Source: Pollenia angustigena (taxonomy: Eukaryota > Arthropoda > Insecta > Diptera > Polleniidae). From it: a stretch of DNA of 64,000 nucleotides. The stretch is from positions 249,053,803 through 249,117,802 of the forward strand of contig OV884059.1 of the NCBI GenBank assembly GCA_930367215.1, in the 5' to 3' direction. The notes beneath the pieces are model-generated. The model made no database searches. It saw nothing but the letters and a program-made list of their open reading frames with translations, and was not told the DNA's origin. How positions within the stretch are numbered: the stretch's first letter is position 1; every line of letters begins with the position of its first letter. A program made the position numbers and the translations under genes. This document shows positions 32,420 to 43,693 of this stretch, piece after piece.

Positions 32420-33682
32420 ATGGAAACTTTAGACGCTTTAGATAGTTTAGAATATTTTACAGTGCGCTATCGGTCAAAAAAAAATTATAAAAAAAAGAAA
32501 AGACCCATTTTTGGAATATAGTGAAAAAGAGTTTCGTGTTAAGTATAGATTTTCAAAAGAAAATGCCAAAAAATTAATAAGGCTAGTGGAAGCTGACCTA
32601 AAAGGAAAAGGTACAAGAAAAGGCGGCAGCATTTCTCCACATATACAAGAGCTAGCGGCTTTAAGGTGTTGGGGCCGCAACAATGTGCAAGATGACTGTG
32701 CTGAATACCATGGTTTCACCCAGTCCACAATGAGCAGAATTTGTGTAAAGGTTGCTCATGCATTTGCGAGAAAGGCCAAGCATATTATCAAAATGCCAAC
32801 ACTAGTAGAAGATCAAATTGTGGAAATGGAAAAATTTAAAAATATTGCTGGCTTTAAAAATGTTTTAGGAGCTATTGACTGCACCCACATTCGCATAAAA
32901 GCTGAAGGCGGCGACGATGCCCAATTATTTGTAAACCGAAAGGGATACTTCTCCTTAAAAGTACAGGAATGTATATGTATACATGGGTTAAGTGACAACC
33001 AAAATATATATTTATAAATATGTTTGCAGGTTGTTTGTGACGCTTCTTTGAAAATAACCGATATTGTTGCATGCTGGAGAGGAGGTACACATGACTCAAG
33101 AATATTCAATGAGAGTAAAATAAAAGAGAGGTTTGAGGAACATTCGTTTATAGGTCGTTTAATTGGTGATGGTGGTTATAAATGCACAAAGTATTTATTT
33201 ACACCTGTGCAGAATCCAAAAGATTCAAAGGAAGAGCTTTACAACAAAATGCATATAACAACAAGAAATGTTATCGAACGTCTTTTCGGTGTTTGGAAGA
33301 GCAGATTTAGAATCCTTTTGGATAAAATGAGAGTTTCTAGAAGCAACGGAAAAACTTTAATAGTGGCTCTTGCCGTTCTCCATAATTTATCCATTATGTA
33401 TAAAGAGGAAAACTTTGGTAAGACTAATGGGTCGATTACGGATGTCAGGTCATGTTAAAATATACAAATTATTTTTTTAATTTTATATTTAAACATGAGA
33501 TTACATCCGTATCAACCCATAAAATTACTTTAAAAAATTTTAAAATATCTGCATATGTAAAAATAAATTTTTTAACAGATGAAAACGACGGTCAAAGGAA
33601 TACCTCACCAATTGAAATTTATCATAATGGCAACGAAGATGAAAATATTTCTCGCAGTATTTATATTAATCAAAATTTTTGA
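32420..33682 (+). pseudogene. Harbinger (HARBI1-like) transposase, with intron(s), lightly damaged
   Basis: An ATG at 32420 begins a plausible N-terminus (METLDALDSLEYF) that loses frame in an A-run near 32476-32500. The main frame from about 32502 reads the helix-turn-helix region (EFRVKYRFSKENAKKLIRLV) and then VLGAIDCTHIRI (first catalytic Asp). Exon 1 ends at KVQ (32966); a 62-nt intron to 33028 ends in TTTGCAG but starts GAATGT where GTATGT would be expected, so the donor seems mutated. Exon 2 reads VVCDASLKITDI, RLIGDGGYKC (second Asp) and VIERLFGVWKSRFRIL (Glu). A tentative third exon (33579-33682) follows a TTTTTTAACAG acceptor. Its product would cut and paste the element together with the Myb-like partner. 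Confidence 0.88.
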
Positions 33683-34335
33683 AATTGCGACAATTTCATC
33701 TAAAGCTGCACATTGCAAAAATGTTTTTCTTAATTATTTACAAATACTTTTTCTTTAAACGTTTATTAAAAAAAAAAAAATAAAACAATTATAACGCAAA
33801 TATGGTACATACGTATGTAATTCATTAATATAAATAAAAACTTAAACCAAATAACAATTCATTGTACATTTTTTGTAATAAGATAAAATTAATACTGTAA
33901 TAAGCGGCTACAATTATTTTTAAGAAAATAAAATAATATGTGAGAATTATTTCATTTTTTAAGTTATATTTATAATATAAACCATTTTTATTTTTCGAAT
34001 GAGTTCAATGAATCAAATATTAATTTATAAAACTTTCTTGCAATTTTTTGTTACATGTTTAACTTTAGCTATCCTTTGAGGGAATAGGACTATTGCAAGA
34101 AAGCTTTATAAATTAATATTTGATTCATTGAACACATGCGAAAAATATAAGTGGTTAATATAATGAAAATAAAATAATTTAATTAGAAACCATCCGCCTT
34201 AAAAAAGAAAAAAAAAAAAATTCACAGACTGTTTCACAACAGCAAAAGAAAATCCTTGACTCAGCTGGGCCCTTTTTTAAAAACTATAACTTATAACTCT
34301 ACAATCACATATAAATGGCCTTAATCACATTTCAT

Positions 34336-35159
34336 TCATCTTAGTACAACACTAATTAAAAAATCCACTTTTTTCAACTTTTCGATTTCTAGTTTAATTT
34401 TTTCTACTCTTAGAGTATGCTCCTCCTTCTCTTGCTGTTCTAACATTTCATATTTTCTTTTCTGCATAATATGGTTTTCTTCCGAGAGTTGAATTTCCAG
34501 TGCTTTCTGCTTAATGCTAAGATCCAATAGTTCAATTCTTCTAACATTCTCCTTTTCGATCTCACATTGACACTTCATCGTTCTTTTTCTTTTAAAATTG
34601 ATTGTCTTTTTAATTTCCTTTATTGGAGTATCACCTTCCGTATTAAATATTTCATCGTCTGCACTTATTGATTTGTTTATTTCGCTAACTTCAACATTTT
34701 CTGAACTTGGTTCATTTTTTGTGAATTGCTATCATATATATTGGTATCAATTTCAAAGTGCTTGGGTAGTCTGGATACCAACTCTTCTTCCACGCTGCTT
34801 AAGGGCTTGGGAGCTGGACCACCACCTGTCTGCTTTGTATTTTTAATGAAAGCAGAGTTATTTGTTTTTGCTAAAGACTTCGTTTTTCTCCACTGGTTTT
34901 GTATTTGATCCAGTGTCCTATTGTGCGTAGTAACTTGATTAAAAAGAAGATGAATAGCATTCCATGCATCTTTTTTCTTTTTATTTGTGTTGGTATCGAT
35001 TCTTGAATCTTCAATAATATCCAAATTATCCAAAACAATCTTTGACAGCAAATCCTAAAAATACATCTTATTATTGTCAAAAAATACAATTCAAGGCACT
35101 TAATTACTGACCTTTTCATCTTGTTGCCAATTTGCCGATCTTTTTACTTGTTTTTCCAT
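34336..35159 (-). pseudogene. Harbinger Myb/SANT-like partner protein, one frameshift
   Basis: ATG at 35157-35159. Exon 1 (35112-35159) encodes MEKQVKRSANWQQDEK and ends AAG|GTCAGT. A 57-nt intron ends TTTTTAG at 35055. Exon 2 continues DLLSKIVLDNLDIIEDSRID, then KKKKDAWNAIHLLFNQ and LDQIQNQWRKTKSLAK, a three-helix Myb/SANT-like domain of about 90 residues. A short GGGPAPKP linker and an acidic Ser-rich region follow. A frameshift in an A6 run near 34716-34721 separates the C-terminal part, a coiled coil (34336-34640, rich in E/K/Q) ending at VVLR. In this family the protein helps the transposase enter the nucleus and bind the ends. Confidence 0.85.
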
Positions 35160-35489
35160 TTTTTAAATTTAGTTTGTGTTCTTTTCAATTTTGAATTAGT
35201 CTTTTTTTGGATTAAGTTTTTAACCAATTAATTTTTTATGGAGGGAAAACAAAATATGAAATGTAAAAATCAGGGATGATTTCAGCAAAAATAATGTTTT
35301 TTTTTTTAATACAGTATGGCATCGTTATATATCAGAGTTGATTTATTAAAAATTTGCACCAGTGAAAAAGTATATTATACATGAACATTTTGCTAACAAG
35401 CTGCTAAGCTTAATCGGTATTCTAGTTGGCAGCTCGTTGTACGTAGTGTATAAACTGTGGCTAACTTTTCATTATACATACCGCTGTAA

Positions 35490-37019
35490 TTCTTTATCTA
35501 TAAAAAACCCCAGATATTTTATTTTATTTACTTTTTCAATTATTACATCATTAATCTTGAAGTCTTTATCACTGTTCATGTTTATTTCCATTACCTTGGA
35601 TTTATTTTCATTTAATTTTAATTTGTTCATTTTAAGCCATTTATTAATTTTATGCATATCTGTTTTTAATTTTTCATAACACATATCCTCTGTTTGGGCT
35701 TCTGTGAAAATCAGGGTATCGTCGGCATAAAGAACTATTTCACAATTTTCTAAAACTTTTTCCATGTCATTAATATATATAATAAATAAAAGAGCACCTA
35801 GAATGGAGCCCTGAGGTACACCAAAATAATTTTCTTTCTCCACTGATTTTACATTGTTAACTTTTGTCATTTGTCTTCTATTGGTTAAGTAGGATTGAAA
35901 CCATTTTAATTCATTATCCTGTATTCCATATTCTTTTAGTTTTTCTAACATAATATCTCGGTCAATTGTTTCGAATGCCCTTTTGAAATCTAGAAATATT
36001 GCCACAATTTTATTATTCTGCTTCATTTATTTCCATCTATTTATGACATAATTCACAGCAGTCTCACATGAGTGTTTTCTTCTGAATCCTGACTGATATT
36101 TTGAAAGAATTTTATTTTGTTCTATATATTCTTCCAGCTGATTTTAACAATTTTTTCCAAAATTTTTTCACATGTTTTTAGGCTGTTTATAGGCCGATAC
36201 TCTTCGCACTTCACCGTATTTTTTACTTTTTCTATTGGAGTAATAACTGATTCTTTCCAATTATTTGGAAATATTCCAGTTTCAAGAGATTTGTTTACTA
36301 TATTAAGAATTCTATTGCCAACTATGTCCCAATTATCTAATATTAATTTATTACTTATTTTATTATAGTCCAGTCTGTTGTTTATATCCTTACATATAAC
36401 TTTTAAATATGCTAAATTTATTGCACGAAATTTAAATTTGCTTTCTATCACAGGTATATTATTTTCATATTGCACATACTCAATTGAGTTATTTATTTCC
36501 TTAATACTGTCTATAAAATAAATATTAAAATTTTCAGCTATTTGTATATTGTCCTTATATTCTATTTCTTTAAATATCACAGTTTTTATCACAGATCTGG
36601 GGTTTCCTATCACTAGTTCCTTTATTTTTCTCCACATATCTTTTTGGTTATTTGTACTGTTTATTCTATTATTTATATAATTGTTTTTTTCGATCTCAAT
36701 TTTTACTTTATATGCATTTCTTATGATTTTATAGGCATTCCATGCCTCATTTGTATTGTAATTAATTGCACTTTGGTATTTAAAAATCTTTTCTCTTTTC
36801 ATGTTTTTAAGTTCATTGCTAAACCATTTATTTCTATGCTTTTTATTTATTTTCTTTTTAACAGTAAATTTGTTTATTGTATTTTCTATACATTTATCAA
36901 AATGATGGACATAGTAGTTTAGATTGTTCACTTCATTACACTCTATTACGGCTCTTAATTCATTATTGAAACGGTTTTTATCATATTTAAATATTTCTAC
37001 TTCTTCTATTTGTTCATAT
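35490..37019 (-). pseudogene. LINE-2 RT, N-terminal and catalytic part
   Basis: Frames at 36122-36931 and 35472-36026 cover the region. The linker after endonuclease reads NKKHRNKWFSNELKNMKREK, the fingers read NNWKESVITPIEKV, and RPINSLKTCEKILEKI follows. Motif A is FLDFKRAFETID, motif B FGVPQGSILGALLF and the active site LYADDTLIF, all intact. A frame break lies near 36020-36130 between fingers and palm. The C-terminal end is cut by the Harbinger element. Confidence 0.87.
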
Positions 37020-37022
37020 AAT

Positions 37023-38163
37023 CACCCTTATTCTATTTGGCGTCGTCAACAGTAAACAACGCCGTTTTTTATGTTTTGTTTCAATTTCGTATTCCCGTTG
37101 GCAATATTGCCATATTTCGATGACTGTTAACATATGTTTGGTATTTTCTAAATAAAATTGGCGTTGCTGTTGCCTTAAATTGCCCTTGATTTTGTCGTCG
37201 GCATTTTTAGTGTTGTCTTGTGCTGCTTTGTGTCGTGTTTTAAAAATTTTACGTTATAGTTGGCTGCAATCATTATTTCTTCGGCGGTTTTGATATTTTT
37301 CTTCATTTGTGTTGTGTTTTGATATATTTTTTGTGGATATAATTGAAAAAATTAAAATAACAACTAAGTGCCAGTTCGAGAAGCTAGTGGAAGAGCTTGT
37401 AAAAAATCCATTACTAGCCAGAGGATTATGCAGGGTCTCTTTTCCTAAAAAATTAAATATCTCTTGCGATTAAAGAAGAGATGGTGGTGGGTTCCGTCCA
37501 CACAACCAATTACACCTGGAAATGCTGCTTTTCAAAGAAATGCAACTTTAATTTATCCATTGTGGACAAAGTTCTCTCTTCATGACTTCCAGAATCTCAG
37601 ACAAAATTTTTAAACTTGTGGCTGGGATAGTCAAAAGTGGAAATAATTTCAAACGCTAAAATGGTACGATCCCTGGGTCAAAAAACGCAATGTTGCTGCA
37701 AATATATTCTATTTGGAACAAACGTTCCCTTTTTTAAATGAGGCTCTATTATTTCCAACACATGTTTAAAAGAAAGTTTATTCAGCCGAAAATAACTTTC
37801 AGATCTTAAAAAGATTAAAAAAAATCCATTAGGCACTTTAGCATTAGGGAAAATTTAATATAATAAAAAAAATTTTCATTTAACCATTATTTTTTTTACA
37901 AACAAATTTTTATTTAACTTAAAATTTGCACAAACAGCACAGAATTTCTTTTTCTTATAAAAAAACAGTAAACAAAATGAATCAGCTGATTTAACATTAG
38001 AGATGTGTGCTGTATTTTATTAACATTATCGATAAATAGTCAACGGCGTCATAATACTCTTACAAAATACCAATTTAACATAGAATTGATGTTGTCTTTG
38101 ATAAGAATTGCTGTTGCCTTAAAATTGACATTGTTATTGCCGACGCCAAATAGAATAAGGGTG
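37023..38163. mobile_element. Internally deleted Harbinger-like element (1141 bp)
   Basis: The ends are CACCCTTATTCTATTTGGCG and its complement. AAT lies on both sides (37020-37022 and 38164-38166), and one copy keeps LINE-2 in frame. It contains two coding relics in convergent orientation: a Myb-like N-terminus on the plus strand at about 37365-37435 (CQFEKLVEELVKNPLLARGL) and a HARBI1-like transposase piece on the minus strand at about 37440-37560. Confidence 0.85.
37440..37640 (-). pseudogene. HARBI1-like transposase relic
   Basis: The minus strand reads FPGVIGCVDGTHHHLFFNRK followed by RY, the motif around the first catalytic aspartate of Harbinger transposases. It then hits a stop and joins directly to the Myb relic, which marks the internal deletion. 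Upstream, ILEVMKRELCPQW in another frame fits the preceding helix region. Confidence 0.7.
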
Positions 38164-38166
38164 AAT

Positions 38167-38825
38167 ATATTTTCGTTTTTGATAAATATGTCTATGGTTT
38201 CGTGATCTGCTATTTTATTGTTTATATTAGTTTTTGCTAAAATTTTCTCATTATTTGTTATAACATAGTCTATTAAAGTTTTAGAATTCTTTGTTATTCT
38301 AGTATATTCACTAATTATTTGCTTTAGACCGTTATCATTTAGAACGCTTTCTATTTTAGATTTATAAAAGTCTTTTAACCAATCTATATTAAAATCTCCG
38401 ACTATTATCATATCACAGTTTTCTTCACATAGTTCTTCCATTATTTCTTGAAAATCGTTGCAAAATTCCGGCTTTTGGCTACTTGGTGATCTGTATACTA
38501 TTACTAATATAAAAGTTGTTTTTTCATATTTTGCTCTATAAGCACTAATCCAATATTTTGATTCTTTTACATATTATTTTATTTTGCTTATGTTCCATTG
38601 TTTTTTGAAATATGCGATTACACCACCTGTTTTGCTTGAATTGGATAATGTGTTAAAATGGTTATATTGCTTTATTAGAATCTCCGATTCATCCACTGTA
38701 TCAGTCAAATGAGTTTCAGATAGAATTATGAACTCTGATTTATTAATTTCAGCAATTGTTTCTAATTGAACAAAGTTATTGAGGAGTCCCTGGATGTTTG
38801 TATATATTCCATGTATTTGCTTTTC
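38167..38825 (-). pseudogene. LINE-2 endonuclease domain, one nonsense codon
   Basis: The frame starts directly behind the ORF1 stop codon, in the same frame and without its own ATG. It reads YTNIQGLLNNFVQLETIAEI, then ILSETHLTD, TGGVIAYF, IIVGDFNIDWLKDFY and IADHETIDIF, the AP-endonuclease motifs. An in-frame TAA lies at 38574-38576. The domain is cut from RT by the 37023-38163 insertion. Confidence 0.82.
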
Positions 38826-38840
38826 TTGTTGCTTTGGTTG

Positions 38841-39810
38841 TTAGGCTGCAATGCCTATTCTTCTCTTTTTTAGATTAAGTTTATTTTGGTACACAGGGCA
38901 TTCTCTATTATTGGTAACGTGATTCTCATCTAGTGCTAAGTTGAGCCTTCTATTTTCTTTCATGCAGTTGACGCATTTAGCTATTACTTCTTTATTACAT
39001 TCACTACTTTTGTGTTTTCCATGACATCTGTAACATATTTCTTCGTTTTTACATTCTGATGCTTTATGATTATAGCCTTGACATTTAAAACATTTCAATA
39101 TATTCGTTCCATCAAAAACTCGGCATCTGTCCCATCCAACATTAATTTTTTGACTCGACATAACTCTAGCATATGACTCATTATCTATTTTAATTTTGGC
39201 ATTATATATTGTGTTATTAAATCTTTTTGTTTCAAACATTTTTATTATTTCAATATGACTGTTTCCTAATATTTCATTTTGTTTTTTCATTTTTTCAATT
39301 AATTCTCTTTCGGATATTTTAAAGTTCATGTCAGTTACGATTATTTGCATTTCGATTTGCTTTGGAACCGTTATTTCATATTTTTCACTTATTTCATTTT
39401 GTATAACTTCTTTCATTTTTTCTCTTTCTTCAACATTTTCACTCTGAATTACTAAAGTTCCATTTTTCCTGTTTTCTACATTTGTTATTTTAAAATTTAT
39501 TGGATTTATTTTCTCATTCAATTCAGCTTTTGTTTTTACCACACTTTGTTTCTCTTTCGGCTTTATAATTAGCGGGATATTTTTTGAGACATCTGGCATC
39601 ACTGTTTTTGCTACTGTTTGTGCATAAGTCATTTTGGTTTTGACTTTTGTATCATTAATCGCTTTTTTTTATTTCATTACACATCTTTGTGTTATTTGTC
39701 TCTATTATATCATACATGTTTTTATTTTTATTTTCTATTTCGCTTACATTTCCATACAAGTTTTTCACAATTTCTACATTTTTTTCACACATTGTTTGGA
39801 TTTTATCCAT
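38841..39810 (-). pseudogene. LINE-2 ORF1, Gag-like with CCHC knuckles, one frameshift
   Basis: The main frame (38841-39632) has an RRM-like central region and three Cys/His knuckles near its C-terminus: CFKCQGYNHKASEC, CYRCHGKHKSSEC and CVNCMKENRRLNLALDENH. An upstream ATG at 39808-39810 opens a 50-codon coiled-coil-like segment (MDKIQTMCEKNVEIVKN...) that runs into a stop after an A8 run near 39660-39669. This suggests that one indel separates the true N-terminus from the main frame. ORF1 proteins bind the LINE RNA. Confidence 0.82.
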
Positions 39811-39990
39811 TTTTCAAAATCTTTCATCATAACGATTCTCTATTGCTTCCAACAAAGCTTTTATTATTTTTCGCATCGTAAAATTTCTTACATGAAGTGT
39901 GAAACAAAAAAATTCCATCGTTTCTCGATTTATGAGATAAAAGTGTTTCTGTATTTGAATGCGAACACAGACACAACAAATTCTGTTTAT

Positions 39991-40343
39991 ACCATGGTGG
40001 AATAAGCAGGTGGCATCGTTACGGCAACAAATACAACATTACAACAAAAATAGGAAATTATATCACCGTTTACGTCAAAAAATTGTTTAAACAAAAATCA
40101 ATGCGTGCCGCAAAACGTGATGAAATAAATACATTTTTAGCCAATTTTTATTTAATTTTGGTCCATATCTTAATTATTTTAATTTAAAATTATCAAAAAC
40201 TTTAATAAAATACAATAGTCACAGCACAAAACGTGGACTTTTTGTAAACATAAACAAAACTTTGACATAAACCTAGACAAACAATGCAAGAGCAAAAAAA
40301 CGTCATCTGGCGTAGTGCTGCCACCTGTTTATTCCACCATGGT
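39991..40343. mobile_element. Inverted-repeat mini-element (353 bp), TTAT flanks
   Basis: The ends are ACCATGGTGGAATAAGCAGG and, inverted, ACCATGGTGGAATAAACAGG. TTAT occurs at 39987-39990 and 40344-40347. No coding capacity. Confidence 0.85.
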
Positions 40344-40671
40344 TTATCCTGGAATATTTCCCGTCAAATAAAAGCGAAACGTCAACAAAAGAAATAAATA
40401 TAATAAAAACAGGGCTGCCAGTTTTGACGAGTTATCGTCATCTTGACGATTTTTGGCAAGACAGTAAGAAAATACATATTAGTTTCAAAAAACACTACTA
40501 ATTGTCTTCGTGACGTAGGCGTCCAGACAGTAGTTAAGACAGTTCACTTTTAAAAATAAGTCAAACGTGAATGTTGCTGTTCAAGTCCAGCTAAACGTGT
40601 TTAATACCCTTTGTACACTTGCATACATTTCGGAGGAACGCATGGAAGATGTTGAAAAAGTGAAATACGAG

Positions 40672-41119
40672 TTCACACTTGAAACATCTAACATTTACCA
40701 TTAACAAAAAATGTCGCCATTTCTGAAAAAAAAAACTTTTATTTTTTTTAAATACTTTTTTTCTACAAAAGTAACAACATTTTAAGAGATAACACCAAAA
40801 TGTATTTCTAATTCATTTTGTTTAATAATTTAAGCAAAATTAAGCAAAATAAGGCTTGCAAAAAAGGAAAAACTTGAGAAATGGTAACGCTGCTTTCAAA
40901 GCAACTGCCATTTTGTCAGTGATGCCACAATAATAACAGAATTTATTGCCACTTTTCTAGTGATTACACTAAAATAATCGAAAAATGTAAAAGGGAACAA
41001 AATGAGATAGTAACATTCTGTAAAAATGTTGATTTTTAGCCCTATGTATTTCTTATGGGAAAATTCCAACATTTTCGCAAATTGATGTTAAATGTTAAAT
41101 GTTGACAAGTGTGAAAAGG
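40672..41119. repeat. Probable inverted-repeat mini-element
   Basis: The outer left GTTCACACTTGAAACATCTA and outer right GTTAAATGTTGACAAGTGTG segments are imperfect inverted complements over about 30 bp. The interior is AT-rich and non-coding. 40344-40671 holds nothing recognisable beyond a hAT-like tip word CAGGGCTGCCA at about 40411. Confidence 0.5.
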
Positions 41120-41459
41120 CTATTACATGAACTAAACTAAGGCGACCAGATTTTGAAAATTTTTTTTTTTTTTTTTTTTATATAGATTCATCCTTTATTT
41201 ACAATTTTAATAACTAACTAGGCATTTACAAATGAGATCTTATCTTTACAAATAGATATTACAACAAACAATACAAATTATCAAACGATATTAACATTGT
41301 TTTTATTAATTTGATATTTTTAAAGGCAAAATGGGGAAAAGACCTTTATATGGTATAAAAAAGTTTCAAATACTTTTAGAAAAAGTATATGTTTATAGTA
41401 GAACTATTAATGATAATAGTCCTCCACAAACATATAATTTTCTATTTGATGATTTCCAT

Positions 41460-43445
41460 TTAGCTATTTGTTATTTCTTTACATTCTCTTATCAGTGGAT
41501 AAGAAGAATTTTCAATTTTTCCAAAATATTTAGTATTAATTCTTGTTATAAAATCAATTATTTTTTCATAACCAGTTTCCTCATGAATGAGGTAAGTTGG
41601 GTATCTCCAGTGTTTTTTATTTATCATTTTCAGGCATTTGTTTTGAATAATTTGCAATCTCTTAAGGTGGCAGTTAGCAGCAGTACTCCAAATCGGGCAC
41701 GCGTACGTTAATATTGGTCTAATAACACTTTTGAAAAGGAGATTTTTATTTTTTGCGTTGAGATATGAACGTCTATTTAACAATGGCCATAAAGCTCTAA
41801 GGGACTTTGTTGCTTTTTGACAAACTTCGCTAATATGTTGTTTAAATGTTAGTTTTTTGTCTAAAACAACACCAAGATATTTAACATCGTTAAGTATATT
41901 TATGGAACAATTTCCAATTGATAGTTGACGCCTTGGAAGCCTTTTGGGGGATTTGTTGAAGGGGAAAATTATTGCTTGTGTTTTGATTGGATTAATTTTT
42001 ATTTTCCACTTATGAAAATATTTATTGCAATTTACAAGTCCGATTTCCATCTTTTTAAGTAGCGCACTAGTAAGTTTGCTTGAGGAGATTAATGCAGTAT
42101 CATCTGCGTAATAAGCTATTTTCATATATTTTGGGACCTTAAAGTCTGATGTATATATCGAGTAGAGCAATGGAGATAAAACTGATCCTTGAGGTAACCC
42201 TGTTGTAATAGTTTTTAAAGATGATGTGTCATTATTAATCGCAACCTTAAAGGTTCTGTCTTCAATGAAATCTGCAATAAGTTTACATAAATATTTTGGA
42301 GTATTTGCGACTAATAGCTTATATAACAGGCCATTATGCCAGACAGTGTCAAAGGCTTTTTCTATATCTAGCAGTATAAGGCCCGTTGATCGTTTATTAT
42401 GTTTATTTTTAGTAATATGATTTTTTATTCTGTTAATTTGGTGAGTGGTGCTATGCTCTTTTTTAAATCCAAATTGTTCATTAGCAACAACAGAATTATT
42501 AGAAACGAATTCATTTAGACGATGATGTAGTAATTTTTCGAATATTTTACCTATATTGCTTAGCAGACTGATAGGTCTGTAGCTGCTAGGGTTATTTTTT
42601 GGTTTGTTAGGTTTGCTGATAGCTATAACCTTGGCATTTTTAAAATGTTTTGGAAAGTAGTTAAGTTTGATGCAGCTATTAAATAATGTTACCATTAGTT
42701 TTAAGGCTTTGATTGGAAGTTTCTTTAAAAGAAGGTTGGGAACATTGTCGAAACCCGGGGATTTAGAAGCTTTTAATGATGAGACAATATTCGATACTTC
42801 TTCAAGCGTTGTAAAAATAGCAGATTCAGAACATGGGTTCTCCTTTTTGAAGTTATTTATCTTAGTATTTACTAATTTATCATGTGAGTGTTTGTATCTT
42901 GAAGTGAGATTATTAGCTTGTACAAACGTGTTTGCCAGTATTTCTGCTTTCTCTTTATTGGCAGTTATTATATCATTTCCAAGTTTTAAATGCGGTATTT
43001 GGTTTTTGCCTTTACCTCGCAAACTTCTACTTATTTTCCAAAATGATTTGTCACCTGGTTTTAATTTGGATAATAATTGGCACCATTTTTTATTACGCTC
43101 TGATGCAATGCTTTTATCAATAAAGTTACTTAAAAACTTAATATACTGATTGTATAAATTTTTCTCACCTTCGTTACGAGATCTTTGAAATTTTCTTTTG
43201 TAACTTCTTCTTAACTTAATATAATTTACTATATTTTCTGGCAATACATAATTATTTTGTTGAGTTACTTTTGGAGTTGAAACTTGCCTTGCTTCTAAAA
43301 TCATATGAATTATTTTTTCGACTTCTTTATCAATTGCTTTCTTTGAATTGTATACGGATGTATTAGAAATAATTTTATTGTCAATAAAATTCATAAAAAT
43401 GTCCCAGTTGGTGAGCCTATAATCGTAATAACTAAGGTCTGCCAA
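41460..43445 (-). CDS. LINE-3 ORF2, reverse transcriptase part
   Basis: An unbroken frame of about 660 codons. It covers the linker after endonuclease (INKxxRSYKRKFQRSRN-like region), fingers (VIAISKPNKPKNNPSSYRPI), motif A (LILLDIEKAFDTVWH), motif B (TGLPQGSVLSPLLYSIY), active site YYADDTALI, the YLGVVLDKKL thumb and the C-terminal IRPILTYACPIW and LQIIQNKCLKM motifs. All catalytic residues are present. It connects in frame to the endonuclease part at 43694 if the inserted element and one CTG copy are removed. The start codon assigned in this segment is not the native one. Confidence 0.92.
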   Translation of the reverse strand: MADLSYYDYRLTNWDIFMNFIDNKIISNTSVYNSKKAIDKEVEKIIHMILEARQVSTPKVTQQNNYVLPENIVNYIKLRRSYKRKFQRSRNEGEKNLYNQYIKFLSNFIDKSIASERNKKWCQLLSKLKPGDKSFWKISRSLRGKGKNQIPHLKLGNDIITANKEKAEILANTFVQANNLTSRYKHSHDKLVNTKINNFKKENPCSESAIFTTLEEVSNIVSSLKASKSPGFDNVPNLLLKKLPIKALKLMVTLFNSCIKLNYFPKHFKNAKVIAISKPNKPKNNPSSYRPISLLSNIGKIFEKLLHHRLNEFVSNNSVVANEQFGFKKEHSTTHQINRIKNHITKNKHNKRSTGLILLDIEKAFDTVWHNGLLYKLLVANTPKYLCKLIADFIEDRTFKVAINNDTSSLKTITTGLPQGSVLSPLLYSIYTSDFKVPKYMKIAYYADDTALISSSKLTSALLKKMEIGLVNCNKYFHKWKIKINPIKTQAIIFPFNKSPKRLPRRQLSIGNCSINILNDVKYLGVVLDKKLTFKQHISEVCQKATKSLRALWPLLNRRSYLNAKNKNLLFKSVIRPILTYACPIWSTAANCHLKRLQIIQNKCLKMINKKHWRYPTYLIHEETGYEKIIDFITRINTKYFGKIENSSYPLIRECKEITNS

Positions 43446-43450
43446 TACTG

Positions 43451-43693
43451 GGGTCTAATTACCGCATTCGATATCGAGCAAAATTGATCGAAATTTTTTA
43501 TTTTGGTATTATGACTCTCGATATCGAATGAAATGTAACGTAATTTGAGATGATATCATTCGATATCGAGTAACCAAAGCCATTACAACTCTCTAGTTTT
43601 TATTCGATACATCAGTGTCTATCGAATGCAGAAAAATAAGATTGTTTACTCGATACGATAGCTTACTCGATATCGAATGCGGTAATTAGGCCC
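43451..43693. mobile_element. CTG-flanked inverted-repeat element (243 bp) inside LINE-3 ORF2
   Basis: The ends are GGGTCTAATTACCGCATTCG and, inverted, GGGCCTAATTACCGCATTCG; ATATCGA words continue inward. CTG is on each side (43448-43450 and 43694-43696), and its removal with one CTG keeps ORF2 in frame. Confidence 0.93.

Larger units (their letters stand above)
32218..35486 (+). mobile_element. PIF/Harbinger DNA transposon, complete (3269 bp)
   Basis: The ends are CAGCGTTATGTATAATGAAA and, inverted, CAGCGGTATGTATAATGAAA. TAA/TTA, the hallmark Harbinger target, is duplicated at 32215-32217 and 35487-35489, and removal restores the LINE-2 frame. It encodes a DDE transposase (plus strand) and a Myb/SANT-like protein (minus strand), arranged convergently, as in autonomous Harbinger elements. 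Each gene has at least one frame break, so current activity is doubtful. Confidence 0.95.
31520..39990 (-). mobile_element. I-like non-LTR retrotransposon (LINE-2), split by two transposons
   Basis: A minus-strand LINE with ORF1 (CCHC knuckles), endonuclease and RT. The 3' end is a TAA repeat (plus strand 31541-31562), as in I-clade elements, rather than poly(A). It is broken by Harbinger at 32218-35486 inside the RT C-terminal region and by a deleted Harbinger relative at 37023-38163 between endonuclease and RT. The 5' end is not defined; an unrelated mini-element sits at 39991. No target duplication found. Confidence 0.85.

Noticed and set aside
34677..35051. Myb-like ORF as an independent host gene
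   Set aside because: It lies inside the Harbinger ends, has the expected partner transposase and two-exon structure, and is frameshifted.
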